Source: SZUA-320 sp041612035 (GTDB lineage: Bacteria > Gemmatimonadota > Gemmatimonadetes > Gemmatimonadales > GWC2-71-9). From it: 17,356 bases of DNA. How positions within the stretch are numbered: position 1 is the first letter of the stretch; each line of letters opens with the position of its first letter. The notes below the pieces were generated by a model. It was given only the letters and a program-made list of their open reading frames with translations. It had not been told where the DNA came from and searched no databases. Below, in pieces: positions 1 to 7,935 of this stretch. The position numbers were made by a program, and so were the translations under genes. The DNA is taken from assembly GCA_041612035.1 (NCBI GenBank), contig JBFILX010000022.1:1-17356 (forward strand), given 5' to 3'.

Positions 1-896
1 AGGAGGAGCGGCGGCTCCGGGTGGACAATCAGCCGTACACCGGGGCGAGTGTCGAGGGGGTGCACGCCCTGGCGGACAGCGCCACCTGCTTCCCCTACGC
101 CCACTCGGTCATCGGGTCCATGGACGACCTGAACGCCGCGACCACGGCGGACGTCCAGGCGTTCTTCGACCTCTACTACGGCCCCAACAACGCCATCCTC
201 ACGGTGGTGGGCGACTTCGACCCCGCCGAGGCCCGGCAGCTCATCCGGCAGTACTTCGGCGGCATTCCACGGGGCGGCGAGCCGCCGCCCGTGGCGTGTG
301 AACAGCCGCTCAACCCCGGCCCGATCCGGGTGCGGTGGCCCGACCCGAAGGCCAACCTGCCGGGGGTCCTGGTGGCCTACCGGCTCCCGGCCTACGACCA
401 TCCCGACTACCCCGCCCTCGAACTGGTGGCGACGATCCTGGGCCAGGGCGAAAGCTCGCGGCTCAACCAGCGCGTGGTACGGGAACTGAAGCTGGCCCAG
501 TTCGCGGTATCGTTCGCCAACCCGTTCGGCCCGCGGCGCGGACCGGGGATGATGCTCACCCTGGGCATCGTGAACGAGGGGGTGAGCGCCGACTCGCTGG
601 AGGCGGCGCTGGTGGGCGAGTACGAGAAGGTCGCCCGCGGGGGCATCACCGAGGCGGAGCTGACCAAGGCCAAGAACGCCTACCGGGCCCGCCTCATCTC
701 CCAGCGCCAGCAGGCGCTGGTGAAGGCCGAGGCCCTGCAGAGCGCGAATCTCTTCCTGGGCGACCCCGAGGCGGTGAACACCTCCTGGCGGCGCTACCTC
801 GATGTCACCACCGACGACGTCCGGCGGGTCGCCGCCACCTACTTCGGGCGGGACAACTCGCTCGTGCTGCTGATCATGCCGGAGTCCGCCCCATGA
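1..896 (+). CDS. M16B family zinc metallopeptidase, catalytic-type subunit (C-terminal part only)
   Basis: The reading frame is open from the first base (first whole codon at base 3), so the true start lies upstream; the GTG at 21 is an internal valine. About 297 residues are visible. They begin in the second half of the first M16 domain (RVDNQPY, then FPYAHSVIG and YYGPNNAILTVVGDF, all typical of M16B) and continue through the second, inactive-type M16 domain. The zinc motif HxxEH would lie upstream and cannot be checked here. In the second domain the usual R-x5-Y active-site pair reads R-E-L-K-L-A-Q, so the tyrosine is replaced by glutamine. M16B enzymes are clam-shell peptidases, here probably periplasmic because the partner has a signal peptide. 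The stop overlaps the next start (ATGA), which suggests translational coupling to the paralogue downstream. Confidence 0.93.
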   Translation, partial: EERRLRVDNQPYTGASVEGVHALADSATCFPYAHSVIGSMDDLNAATTADVQAFFDLYYGPNNAILTVVGDFDPAEARQLIRQYFGGIPRGGEPPPVACEQPLNPGPIRVRWPDPKANLPGVLVAYRLPAYDHPDYPALELVATILGQGESSRLNQRVVRELKLAQFAVSFANPFGPRRGPGMMLTLGIVNEGVSADSLEAALVGEYEKVARGGITEAELTKAKNAYRARLISQRQQALVKAEALQSANLFLGDPEAVNTSWRRYLDVTTDDVRRVAATYFGRDNSLVLLIMPESAP

Positions 897-2971
897 CCCG
901 CGTTGCCCTGACCATCGCCCTGGCCCTCGCGGCCGCGTCCCTGCCCCTCGCGGCCCAGGAGTACCCGCGCACCCCGCCGCCCCCGGGACCGGTGACGCCC
1001 GCCGCGTTCCCGCCCATCCAGGAGGCGACGCTGCCCAACGGGCTCCGGATCCTGGTGGTGGAGAACCGCCGCCAGCCCACCGTCTCGCTGAACCTCGCCT
1101 TCCCCGCCGGCGGGATCCATGACCCCGCGGGCAAGGAAGGCCTGGCGGAGATGGTAGCAGGCCTCCTTACCAAGGGGGCGGGCACTCGGACCGCGGAGGA
1201 GATCGCGGCCACCATCGAGGGCGTGGGCGGCTCGCTCGGCGCCGGCGCGGGGGCCGACTTCCTCTCGGTGAATGCCGGGATCCTCACCCCCAACCTGCCG
1301 CTCGCCTTCGAGCTGCTGGCCGACGTGGTCATGCGGCCCCGGTTCCCCGAGCAGGAGGTCTCGCTGCTGCGGACCCGGACGCTGTCCGGGCTGCAGGTGG
1401 AGCTGAGCCAGCCGGGCCCGATCGCCAGCCGCGCCTTCGCGCGCGCGCTCTACGGTGACCATCCCTACGGGCGCTCGACGACGCCCGCCAGCGTCCGGGC
1501 CATCACCCGGGACGACCTGGTGGCCTTCCACGGCGCCCGGCTGCGGCCCGGCGGGGCCCTGCTGGTGCTGGCCGGCGACATCAACCTGGCCGAGGCCCGG
1601 CGGCTCGCCACCGAGGCGTTCCGCGGCTGGAGCGGCCGGCCGCCGGCCCCTCCCGCGGCGGGCAGCTTCCCGGCGGGGAGCGCGACCGAGATCGTGCTGG
1701 TCCACCGGCCGGGGTCGGTGCAGTCGAACATCCTGGTCGGCAACCTGACCTATCCCCCCGATGATCCGCGCCTGTATGCCAACGCCGTGGGCAACCGGGT
1801 CCTGGGCGGCGGCGCCGACAGCCGCCTGTTCCTGATCCTGCGGGAGCAGAAGAGCTGGACCTACGGAGCCTACTCGTCCTTCGCGCGCCGCAGGGCGATG
1901 GGCTTCTTCAACGCCTCGGCCGAGGTGCGCACCGAGGTGACCGACTCGGCCCTGAGGGAGATGCTGGTGCAGCTGGAGCGGATCCGCACCGAGCCCGTGC
2001 CGGCCGACGAGCTGGACGCGGCCAAGGGGGCGCTGGTCGGCTCCTTCCCCCTCTCCATCGAGACCGCCGAGCAGGTGGCGGGTGCCGTGGCCAATGCGCG
2101 GCTGTACGGGCTCCCCGACGACTACATCCAGACCTACCGGGTGAAGCTCGCGGCGGTCACGCCCGAGGAGATCCGGGAGGCGGCCCGGACCACGATCCGG
2201 CCCGACGCGGCGGTGATCGTGGTGGTGGGTGACGGCACCCGAATCCACGATGCCCTGCGGGCCATCGCCCCGGTACGGATCGTGGACCCGGAGGGGAAGC
2301 CGCTCACCCCGGCCGACCTGTCGGCCCGGGCCGCCCGGCTGGCGGTGGACGCCACCCGGCTGACCGCCCGGAGCGACAGTTTCACCATCATGCTGCAGGG
2401 CAACCCGCTCGGCTTCCTGAGCGCCCGCCTGGAGAAGACCCCCGACGGGTTCCGGTACCTGGAGCACACCCGGATCGCGGCGTTCGTGGAGCAGCGGACC
2501 GAGATCACGCTCGACGCCGCCTTCCGCCAGCAGAAGGTGAGCCAGACCGGGACGGTGCAGGGCCAGCAGACCAGCATCGAGGTGACCTTCGCCGGCGGCC
2601 GGGCGACCGGGTCGGCGCGAACGCCCACCCCCGAAGGGATCCAGGCGGTGGAGATCGACACCACGGTGGCGGCGGGCGTGCTGGACGACAACCTGCTCCA
2701 GCCGGTGATGCCCACGCTGGCCTGGGCGCCCGGCGCCAGGTGGACCTTCCCGGTGTTCAGCTCGGCCTCGGGCGAGACCCGGGAGGTGACCCTGTCGGTC
2801 ACCGGCACCGAGTCGGTGACGACGCCGGCGGGGACGGTGGAGAGCTTCCGCGCGGAACTCACCGGCGGGCCCCAGCCGGTCACCTTCTGGGTGAGCGTCG
2901 CCGCCCCGCACGTGATCCAGAAGATCGCCATTGCCGGGACCCCGGTCGAAATGGTCCGGGCCGTGCCTTGA
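893..2971 (+). CDS. M16B peptidase-like subunit lacking the zinc motif, fused to a C-terminal DUF3108-like domain
   Basis: The ATG at 893 overlaps the previous stop and has GGAG 8 nt upstream; the frame stays open far upstream but that part is only a shadow of the previous gene. The product is 692 aa. Residues 1-22 form a signal peptide (cleavage near LAA-QE), and two M16 domains span about 40-465. Where HxxEH is expected the protein has G83-L-A-E86-M87: the glutamate remains but both zinc histidines are gone. The R/Y pair of the second domain is kept (R317 and Y324 in LREQKSWTYGAYS). Residues about 480-692 are not part of the normal M16 fold; the ending (TPAGTVESFRAEL, then TFWVS and HVIQKIAI) resembles the DUF3108 or lipoprotein-carrier type of beta-rich domain. 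By family knowledge such proteins pair with an HxxEH-bearing M16B subunit. The pairing with the preceding gene is inferred from adjacency and the complementary motifs. The domain call for the tail is tentative. Confidence 0.92.
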   Translation: MTRVALTIALALAAASLPLAAQEYPRTPPPPGPVTPAAFPPIQEATLPNGLRILVVENRRQPTVSLNLAFPAGGIHDPAGKEGLAEMVAGLLTKGAGTRTAEEIAATIEGVGGSLGAGAGADFLSVNAGILTPNLPLAFELLADVVMRPRFPEQEVSLLRTRTLSGLQVELSQPGPIASRAFARALYGDHPYGRSTTPASVRAITRDDLVAFHGARLRPGGALLVLAGDINLAEARRLATEAFRGWSGRPPAPPAAGSFPAGSATEIVLVHRPGSVQSNILVGNLTYPPDDPRLYANAVGNRVLGGGADSRLFLILREQKSWTYGAYSSFARRRAMGFFNASAEVRTEVTDSALREMLVQLERIRTEPVPADELDAAKGALVGSFPLSIETAEQVAGAVANARLYGLPDDYIQTYRVKLAAVTPEEIREAARTTIRPDAAVIVVVGDGTRIHDALRAIAPVRIVDPEGKPLTPADLSARAARLAVDATRLTARSDSFTIMLQGNPLGFLSARLEKTPDGFRYLEHTRIAAFVEQRTEITLDAAFRQQKVSQTGTVQGQQTSIEVTFAGGRATGSARTPTPEGIQAVEIDTTVAAGVLDDNLLQPVMPTLAWAPGARWTFPVFSSASGETREVTLSVTGTESVTTPAGTVESFRAELTGGPQPVTFWVSVAAPHVIQKIAIAGTPVEMVRAVP

Positions 2972-3003
2972 ACTGACGTTCGACCTTTTTCAGGAGACCC
3001 GTG

Positions 3004-4425
3004 ATGCGTCTGCTCGCCGGACCAGTCGTGCTGGTGGCCGCGCTGACGTCGTGCGCCGCGGCGACCGCCCAGCGCGCCACGGAAGCCCCCGCACCCTCGG
3101 CCGCCCAGACCGAGGTGTTCACCGACACGCTCAGCTTCATGCGGCCGCAGTACCCCTCCACCTACGTCCGCCGCCCCAACCCCCCGGTGCTGATCCGGAA
3201 CGCCAGCGTGTTCACCGCGGCGGGACCGGAGCAGCGCGGCGTGTCGGTGCTCTTCCAGGACGGCCGCGTGGTGGCGATCGGCCGTGACCTGACCGCGCCG
3301 GCGGGGGCGGTCACCATCGACGGCACCGGCAAGTGGGTGACCCCCGGGATCATCGATACCCACAGCCATCTGGGGGTCTACGCCGCGCCCGGCACCCAGG
3401 CGGAGAGCGACGGGAACGAGGCCACCAACCCGGTGACCGCGGAGGTGTGGGCCGAGCACTCGATCTGGCCCCAGGACCCGCAGATCCCGCTCGCCATCGC
3501 CGGCGGGGTCACCGTCATGCAGGTGCTTCCCGGATCGGCCAACCTGATCGGCGGGCGCTCGGCCACGGTGCGGCTGGTGCCGGCCCGCACGGTGCAGGAG
3601 ATGAAGTTCCCGGGCGCGCCCCACGGGGTGAAGATGGCGTGCGGCGAGAACCCGAAGCGGGTCTACCGTGAGCGGGGACCCTCCACCCGGATGGGGAACA
3701 TGGCCGGGTACCGCGCCGCCTTCATCGAGGCGGAGGAGTACCGGATGCGCTGGGACAGGTGGCTCGAGGACCGCAAGGGCGAACCGCCGGCGCGGAACCT
3801 CCGCCACGAGACGCTGGCCGGGGTGCTGCGAGGCGAGATCCTGGTGCAGAACCACTGCTACCGGGCCGACGAGATGGCCCAGATGCTCGACCTGGCCCGG
3901 GAGTTCGGCTTCTCGATCCGGTCGTTCCACCACGGCATCGAGGCCTACAAGATCGCCGACCTGCTGGCCAGGGCGGGCACCGCGGCGTCCATCTGGTCGG
4001 ACTGGGGCGGGTTCAAGATGGAGGCCTTCGACCAGATCGTGGAGAACCTGGCGCTGGTCACCCGGGCGGGGGCGATCGCGGTGCTCCACACCGACAGCCC
4101 CGACGGGATCCAGCGGATGAACCAGGACATGGCCAAGGCGTACTACGCCGGGGTCCGGGCCGGCCTGCCGATCACCCGGGAGGACGCGATCCGGTGGATC
4201 ACCGCCAACCCGGCCTGGGTCCTGGGAATCGACCGGACCACGGGCACCCTGGAGCCCGGCAAGGCGGCCGACGTGGTGCTCTGGTCGGGCGACCCCTTCT
4301 CGGTGTACTCCCGGGCGGAGAAGGTGTGGAACGACGGCTGGCTGGTGTTCGACCGCCTGGATCCGGACCGTCAGTACCGGACCGACTTCAACCTGGGCCA
4401 GACCCGGCCGGGGGTGGGACGATGA
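3004..4425 (+). CDS. Exported metal-dependent amidohydrolase (imidazolonepropionase-like)
   Basis: The product is 473 aa from ATG 3004, chosen over GTG 3001 because AGGAG (2992-2996) then lies 7 nt away. The N-terminus is a short signal sequence with a possible lipobox, L14-T-S-C17, so the protein may be a lipoprotein; cleavage near TAQ-R is the alternative. Amidohydrolase features are an N-terminal beta-sandwich strand set (about 62-110), the metal motif D118-T-H120-S-H122, later candidate ligands H284 (QNHCY), H309/H310 (SFHHG) and D364 (LHTDSPD), and a C-terminal signature LEPGKAADVVLWSGDPF (416-432). K210 in GVKMACGEN could be a metal-bridging lysine, but this is a guess. The family hydrolyses cyclic amides, ureas or dipeptide-like bonds; the substrate cannot be read from sequence. 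The gene lies 32 nt after the M16 gene and its stop overlaps the next start (ATGA), so it belongs to the same operon. Confidence 0.93.
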   Translation: MRLLAGPVVLVAALTSCAAATAQRATEAPAPSAAQTEVFTDTLSFMRPQYPSTYVRRPNPPVLIRNASVFTAAGPEQRGVSVLFQDGRVVAIGRDLTAPAGAVTIDGTGKWVTPGIIDTHSHLGVYAAPGTQAESDGNEATNPVTAEVWAEHSIWPQDPQIPLAIAGGVTVMQVLPGSANLIGGRSATVRLVPARTVQEMKFPGAPHGVKMACGENPKRVYRERGPSTRMGNMAGYRAAFIEAEEYRMRWDRWLEDRKGEPPARNLRHETLAGVLRGEILVQNHCYRADEMAQMLDLAREFGFSIRSFHHGIEAYKIADLLARAGTAASIWSDWGGFKMEAFDQIVENLALVTRAGAIAVLHTDSPDGIQRMNQDMAKAYYAGVRAGLPITREDAIRWITANPAWVLGIDRTTGTLEPGKAADVVLWSGDPFSVYSRAEKVWNDGWLVFDRLDPDRQYRTDFNLGQTRPGVGR

Positions 4426-5684
4426 GACGCCATGCCATGACGGGCGCCATCGGGGCGCTGGCCGCGGCCGCCGCCGTGGCCCTCCTGCCGGCCCCGGTGC
4501 CGGCGCAGACCATCGCCATCACGGGCGGGACCATCTACCCGGTGGCCGGGCCCCGCATCGAGCGGGGCACCGTGCTCATCCGGGACGGACGGATCGCCGC
4601 GGTGGGAGCCAACGTCGCCGTGCCGGCCGGCGCCACGGTGGTGGACGCCACCGGCAAGTGGATCACCCCGGGGCTGGTCCACGCCCGGGCCGAGGCGGGG
4701 CTGGGGATCGGTTCCCTGTCCGGCTTCAGCGAGGCGGGCGTGCAGGGCGACGTGACCCCGTCCTTCACCCCCGCCGAGGGGTTCGACCCCGACGCGCTGA
4801 CCATCCCGGTGGCCCGGACCGGGGGGATCACCACCGGCCTCCTCGGGCCGCGGGGCAACTTCCTGCCCGGGCGAATGATCGCGGTGGACTTCGCGGGGGA
4901 CCGGCTCGAGGAGCTGCTGCTGTCGCCGGCGGCCGGCCTGGTGATCAACCTGACGGCGTCGAGCCGGGAGGCCGGGGGCGGCAGCCGGGCGGGCACCCTC
5001 GACCTGCTCCGGCGGCTGTTCGCCGACGCGCGCGAGCTGGAGCGGCGCGAGGCCGACTGGCGGCGTGACCAGATCCAGCCGCTGGCGGCGCCGGCCCGCG
5101 AACTGGCCGCGCTGCTCCCCGCCCTGAACGGGCGGATGCCGGTGGCCATCATGGCCGACCGGGAGATGGACATCCGGGCCGCGCTCCGGATCACGGCGGA
5201 ATACCGGCTGCGCACCATCCTGTACGGGGCGGCCGAGGGGTGGAAGCTGGCGGACGAGATCGCGGCGGCCCGCGTGCCCGTGGCGCTGGAACCCAACCGC
5301 GACATCCCGAACTTCGGCGCCCTCGGTGCCCGGCTGGACAACCCCGCTCTGCTCCGGGCGGCGGGCGTCGAGGTGATCATCGCCCAGGACGACCCGGGCG
5401 GCGAGCGGAACCTGCGCTTCATCGCGGGCAACGCGGTGCGGAACGGGATGACCTGGGACGACGCCCTGCGGGCCGTCACTCTGGCCCCGGCCCGGGCCTA
5501 CGGGCTCACCGACCGGGGCGCGCTGGAGCCCGGCCGGGTGGCCAACCTGGTGGTGTGGAGCGGAGACCCGTTCGACTTCGCCGCGGCCCCGGAGCGGGTG
5601 TACATCCGGGGGCGGGAGACTTCGCTGCGGACCCGGGAAACCGAGCTCTTCGAGCGGTACCGCACCCTCCCGGTCCGGTACTAG
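4422..5684 (+). CDS. Degenerate amidohydrolase paralogue, exported, probably not a metal enzyme
   Basis: ATG 4422 overlaps the preceding stop; the upstream extension of the frame is a shadow. The product is 420 aa with a signal peptide at residues 1-28 (hydrophobic run ALAAAAAVALLPAPVPA, cleavage near PAQ-T). The fold signature is clear: strand set 30-80, the phrase TGKWITPGL (77-85), and the C-terminal LEPGRVANLVVWSGDPFDF. The metal residues are not: the HxH position reads H87-A-R89, a later histidine position reads A-D246-R, and the usual TDSP aspartate loop reads AQDDPGG (321-327). Family knowledge says loss of HxH abolishes the binuclear metal centre, so a structural or regulatory partner of the intact upstream paralogue is the best inference. 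A different chemistry or a single-metal site cannot be excluded. This is the last gene of the operon before a strong hairpin. Confidence 0.9.
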   Translation: MRRHAMTGAIGALAAAAAVALLPAPVPAQTIAITGGTIYPVAGPRIERGTVLIRDGRIAAVGANVAVPAGATVVDATGKWITPGLVHARAEAGLGIGSLSGFSEAGVQGDVTPSFTPAEGFDPDALTIPVARTGGITTGLLGPRGNFLPGRMIAVDFAGDRLEELLLSPAAGLVINLTASSREAGGGSRAGTLDLLRRLFADARELERREADWRRDQIQPLAAPARELAALLPALNGRMPVAIMADREMDIRAALRITAEYRLRTILYGAAEGWKLADEIAAARVPVALEPNRDIPNFGALGARLDNPALLRAAGVEVIIAQDDPGGERNLRFIAGNAVRNGMTWDDALRAVTLAPARAYGLTDRGALEPGRVANLVVWSGDPFDFAAAPERVYIRGRETSLRTRETELFERYRTLPVRY

Positions 5685-5704
5685 CCGGCCCGGCATACCC
5701 GGTC

Positions 5705-5734
5705 GCGGGGGTCGGACTTCGGTCCGGCCCCCGC
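5705..5734 (+). terminator. Strong hairpin with C(UUCG)G tetraloop ending the M16/amidohydrolase operon
   Basis: A 13-bp stem (5705-5717 with 5722-5734, one G-U wobble at 5712/5727) is closed by the extra-stable C(UUCG)G loop and begins 20 nt after the stop of the last operon gene. The run after the stem is poor in T (CGTCGTTC), so termination may be imperfect or factor-aided. Confidence 0.8.
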
Positions 5735-5811
5735 CGTCGTTCAGCCCCCGGCGCCGTTAAGTTCCTGCCGCCCGTCGCGCCCGGCGCGCCCACGACCACC
5801 CTGCTCCCCCC

Positions 5812-7935
5812 ATGCCGATGATCCGTCCCCTCCGCCTCGCGGTTGCCGGCCTGCTGACCGCGGTTCCCGTCTCCCTCGCGGCCCAGGCACCAGCCGCCGA
5901 TCCGCTGGCCGGCACGGGGTTCGTGAAGGAATTCGGGACCATGTGGACCTTCGACGCGCCGCCGCTGGCGTACTGGAAGGCCCGCTACGGGTTCACCCCG
6001 GACCAGGCGTGGCTGGATCACGTCCGCCTGTCGGCGGTGCGGATCCCCGGGTGCTCGGCCAGCTTCGTGTCCGACCGCGGTCTGGTGATGACCAATCACC
6101 ACTGCGCCCGGGCGTGCATCACCGCGGCCTCCACCCAGGACTCCAGCTACCAGGCCACCGGGTTCGTGGCCCGGACGGACGCCGAGGAGAAGGCGTGCAC
6201 CGGGATGACGGCGGACCAGCTCGAGTCCATCGAGGACGTGACGGCCCGGGTGCGGCGGGCGGTGACGGCGCGGAGCGCCACGGAACGGGTGGCCCAGCGG
6301 GATGCCGCCATCGAGGCCATCCAGGCCGAGTGCGGCGCCGCGACCGGGCTCACCTGCCAGGTGGTGACCCTGTACCAGGGCGGCATGTACTCGCTCTACC
6401 GCTTCCGGAGGTACACCGACCTGCGGCTGGTGATGGCGCCGGAGGAGGCGATCAGCTTCTTCGGCGGGGACCCCGACAACTTCACCTATCCCCGGTACGA
6501 CCTCGACGTCACCTTCCTGCGGGTCTACCAGAACGGCGAGCCGCTCCGGCCGGCCCATTGGCTGCGCTGGAACCCGGCCGGCGTGGGGGCGGGGGACCTG
6601 GTGTTCGTGCTCGGCAACCCGGGCTCCACGGGGCGGCTCCTCACCCTGGCCCAGATGGAGTACCTGCGGGACGTGCAGTACCCGGCCCAGCTCCGGCTCG
6701 TCGCCGCCAGCATCCAGGCCTACAAGCGGCTGGCCGCGGCGGGCCCCGAGGCCCACCGGCGGTACGAGAACACCATCTTCTCGCTGGAGAACACCCAGAA
6801 GGCGGTGACCGGGTACCGCCGTGGCCTGCTCGACCTCGGCATCATGGCCCGCAAGAAGGCCTTCGAGGACGACTTCCGTCGCCGGATCGCGGCCCGGCCC
6901 GACCTGCGGGCCCGCTACGGCGGGGCCTGGGACCTCATCGCCGGGGCCCAGCGGGAGCTGGCCTCGTTCGCCACCGAGGCCCGGTTCCACGACTTCGCCG
7001 GCGGGTCGCTGCTGGGGATCGCGGGGAACCTGGTGCTGCTCCCGGGCCAGTCCGCGCTGGCCGACCCGGCCCGGCTCCCGCTCTTCCGGGGAGAGGGGCT
7101 GAGCCGGGTGCGGGCCCAGGCCCTCCGCAACCAGACCTTCGACCTGGCCGCGGAGGAGGCGCTGCTGGCGGCCCAGCTGGAACTGGCCGCCGCCGCGCTC
7201 CCGACGGGCGACCCGGTCCTGCAGGCGGCCCTGCGCGGCCGGACCCCGGCCGAGGCGGCGAAGGCGCTGATCGACGGAACCGGGCTCACCTCGCTCGAGG
7301 CCCGACGGGCCCTGGCCGACGGCGGGGCCTCTGCGGTCGCCGCCTCGGAGGATCCGCTGATCGTGCTGGCCCGGGCCATCGCGCCCTCAGCCGTGCGGCA
7401 CGGGATGCGCCAGGCCCGGCTCAACGCCGTGATCTCGTCCAACGCCGAGCTGGTCGGGCAGGCCATCTTCGCCGCCTACGGCACCGCCCTGCCCCCCGAC
7501 GCGACCTTCTCGCTCCGGATCAGCGACGGGGTGGTGGGCGGCTTCCCGATGAACGGGACGATCGCCCCGTGGAGGACGAGCTTCTACGGTCTCTTCGGGC
7601 GGAACGCGGAGTTCGACGACCAGCCCCCCTTCCACCTGCCCGACCAGTGGAAGATGGCGCTGGGGCGGCTCGACCTCGCCGCCCCGGTGAACTTCGTCTC
7701 GAGCGCCGACATCATCGGCGGCAATTCCGGGAGCCCGGTCGTGAACCGGGCCGGCGAGGTGGTGGGGGTGGTGTTCGACGGGAACATGGAGATGCTGCCC
7801 AACCGCTTCATCTACACCGACGAGGTGGCCCGCTCGGTGAGCGTGCACGCCGCCGCCATCGGCGAGGCGCTGGTGAAGGTGTATGGCGGGGGGCGGATCG
7901 CCGCGGAGCTGGAGCGGGCGGCCGTCCCGCGCTAG
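5812..7935 (+). CDS. S46 family serine dipeptidyl peptidase (DPP7-like)
   Basis: The product is 707 aa, close to the usual length of about 700-720 for the family. A signal peptide covers residues 1-24 (cleavage near LAA-QA). The chymotrypsin-type triad is visible as H97 (MTNHHC), D232 (in YPRYDLDVTFLRVY) and S639 (GGNSGSPV), separated by the long helical insertion that makes S46 an exopeptidase. The residue 18 positions after the serine is G657 (FDGN); by family knowledge this position is Gly in DPP7 (broad, hydrophobic P1) and Arg in DPP11 (acidic P1), so DPP7-type specificity is inferred. These enzymes remove N-terminal dipeptides in the periplasm. No clear ribosome binding site precedes ATG 5812 or the alternative ATG 5818. 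The gene follows the terminator at 5705-5734, so it is probably transcribed on its own; its stop shares bases with the stop of the convergent gene. Confidence 0.95.
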   Translation: MPMIRPLRLAVAGLLTAVPVSLAAQAPAADPLAGTGFVKEFGTMWTFDAPPLAYWKARYGFTPDQAWLDHVRLSAVRIPGCSASFVSDRGLVMTNHHCARACITAASTQDSSYQATGFVARTDAEEKACTGMTADQLESIEDVTARVRRAVTARSATERVAQRDAAIEAIQAECGAATGLTCQVVTLYQGGMYSLYRFRRYTDLRLVMAPEEAISFFGGDPDNFTYPRYDLDVTFLRVYQNGEPLRPAHWLRWNPAGVGAGDLVFVLGNPGSTGRLLTLAQMEYLRDVQYPAQLRLVAASIQAYKRLAAAGPEAHRRYENTIFSLENTQKAVTGYRRGLLDLGIMARKKAFEDDFRRRIAARPDLRARYGGAWDLIAGAQRELASFATEARFHDFAGGSLLGIAGNLVLLPGQSALADPARLPLFRGEGLSRVRAQALRNQTFDLAAEEALLAAQLELAAAALPTGDPVLQAALRGRTPAEAAKALIDGTGLTSLEARRALADGGASAVAASEDPLIVLARAIAPSAVRHGMRQARLNAVISSNAELVGQAIFAAYGTALPPDATFSLRISDGVVGGFPMNGTIAPWRTSFYGLFGRNAEFDDQPPFHLPDQWKMALGRLDLAAPVNFVSSADIIGGNSGSPVVNRAGEVVGVVFDGNMEMLPNRFIYTDEVARSVSVHAAAIGEALVKVYGGGRIAAELERAAVPR

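Noticed and set aside
335..892. Upstream extension of the second M16 gene in its own frame
   Set aside because: It overlaps the well-supported first M16 gene and lacks family resemblance; a signal peptide starts exactly at ATG 893.
839..4089. Very long open frames on the minus strand opposite the M16 and amidohydrolase genes
   Set aside because: Their translations are Arg/Gly/Pro/His-rich with no domain signature, as expected when GC-rich coding DNA is read on the wrong strand.
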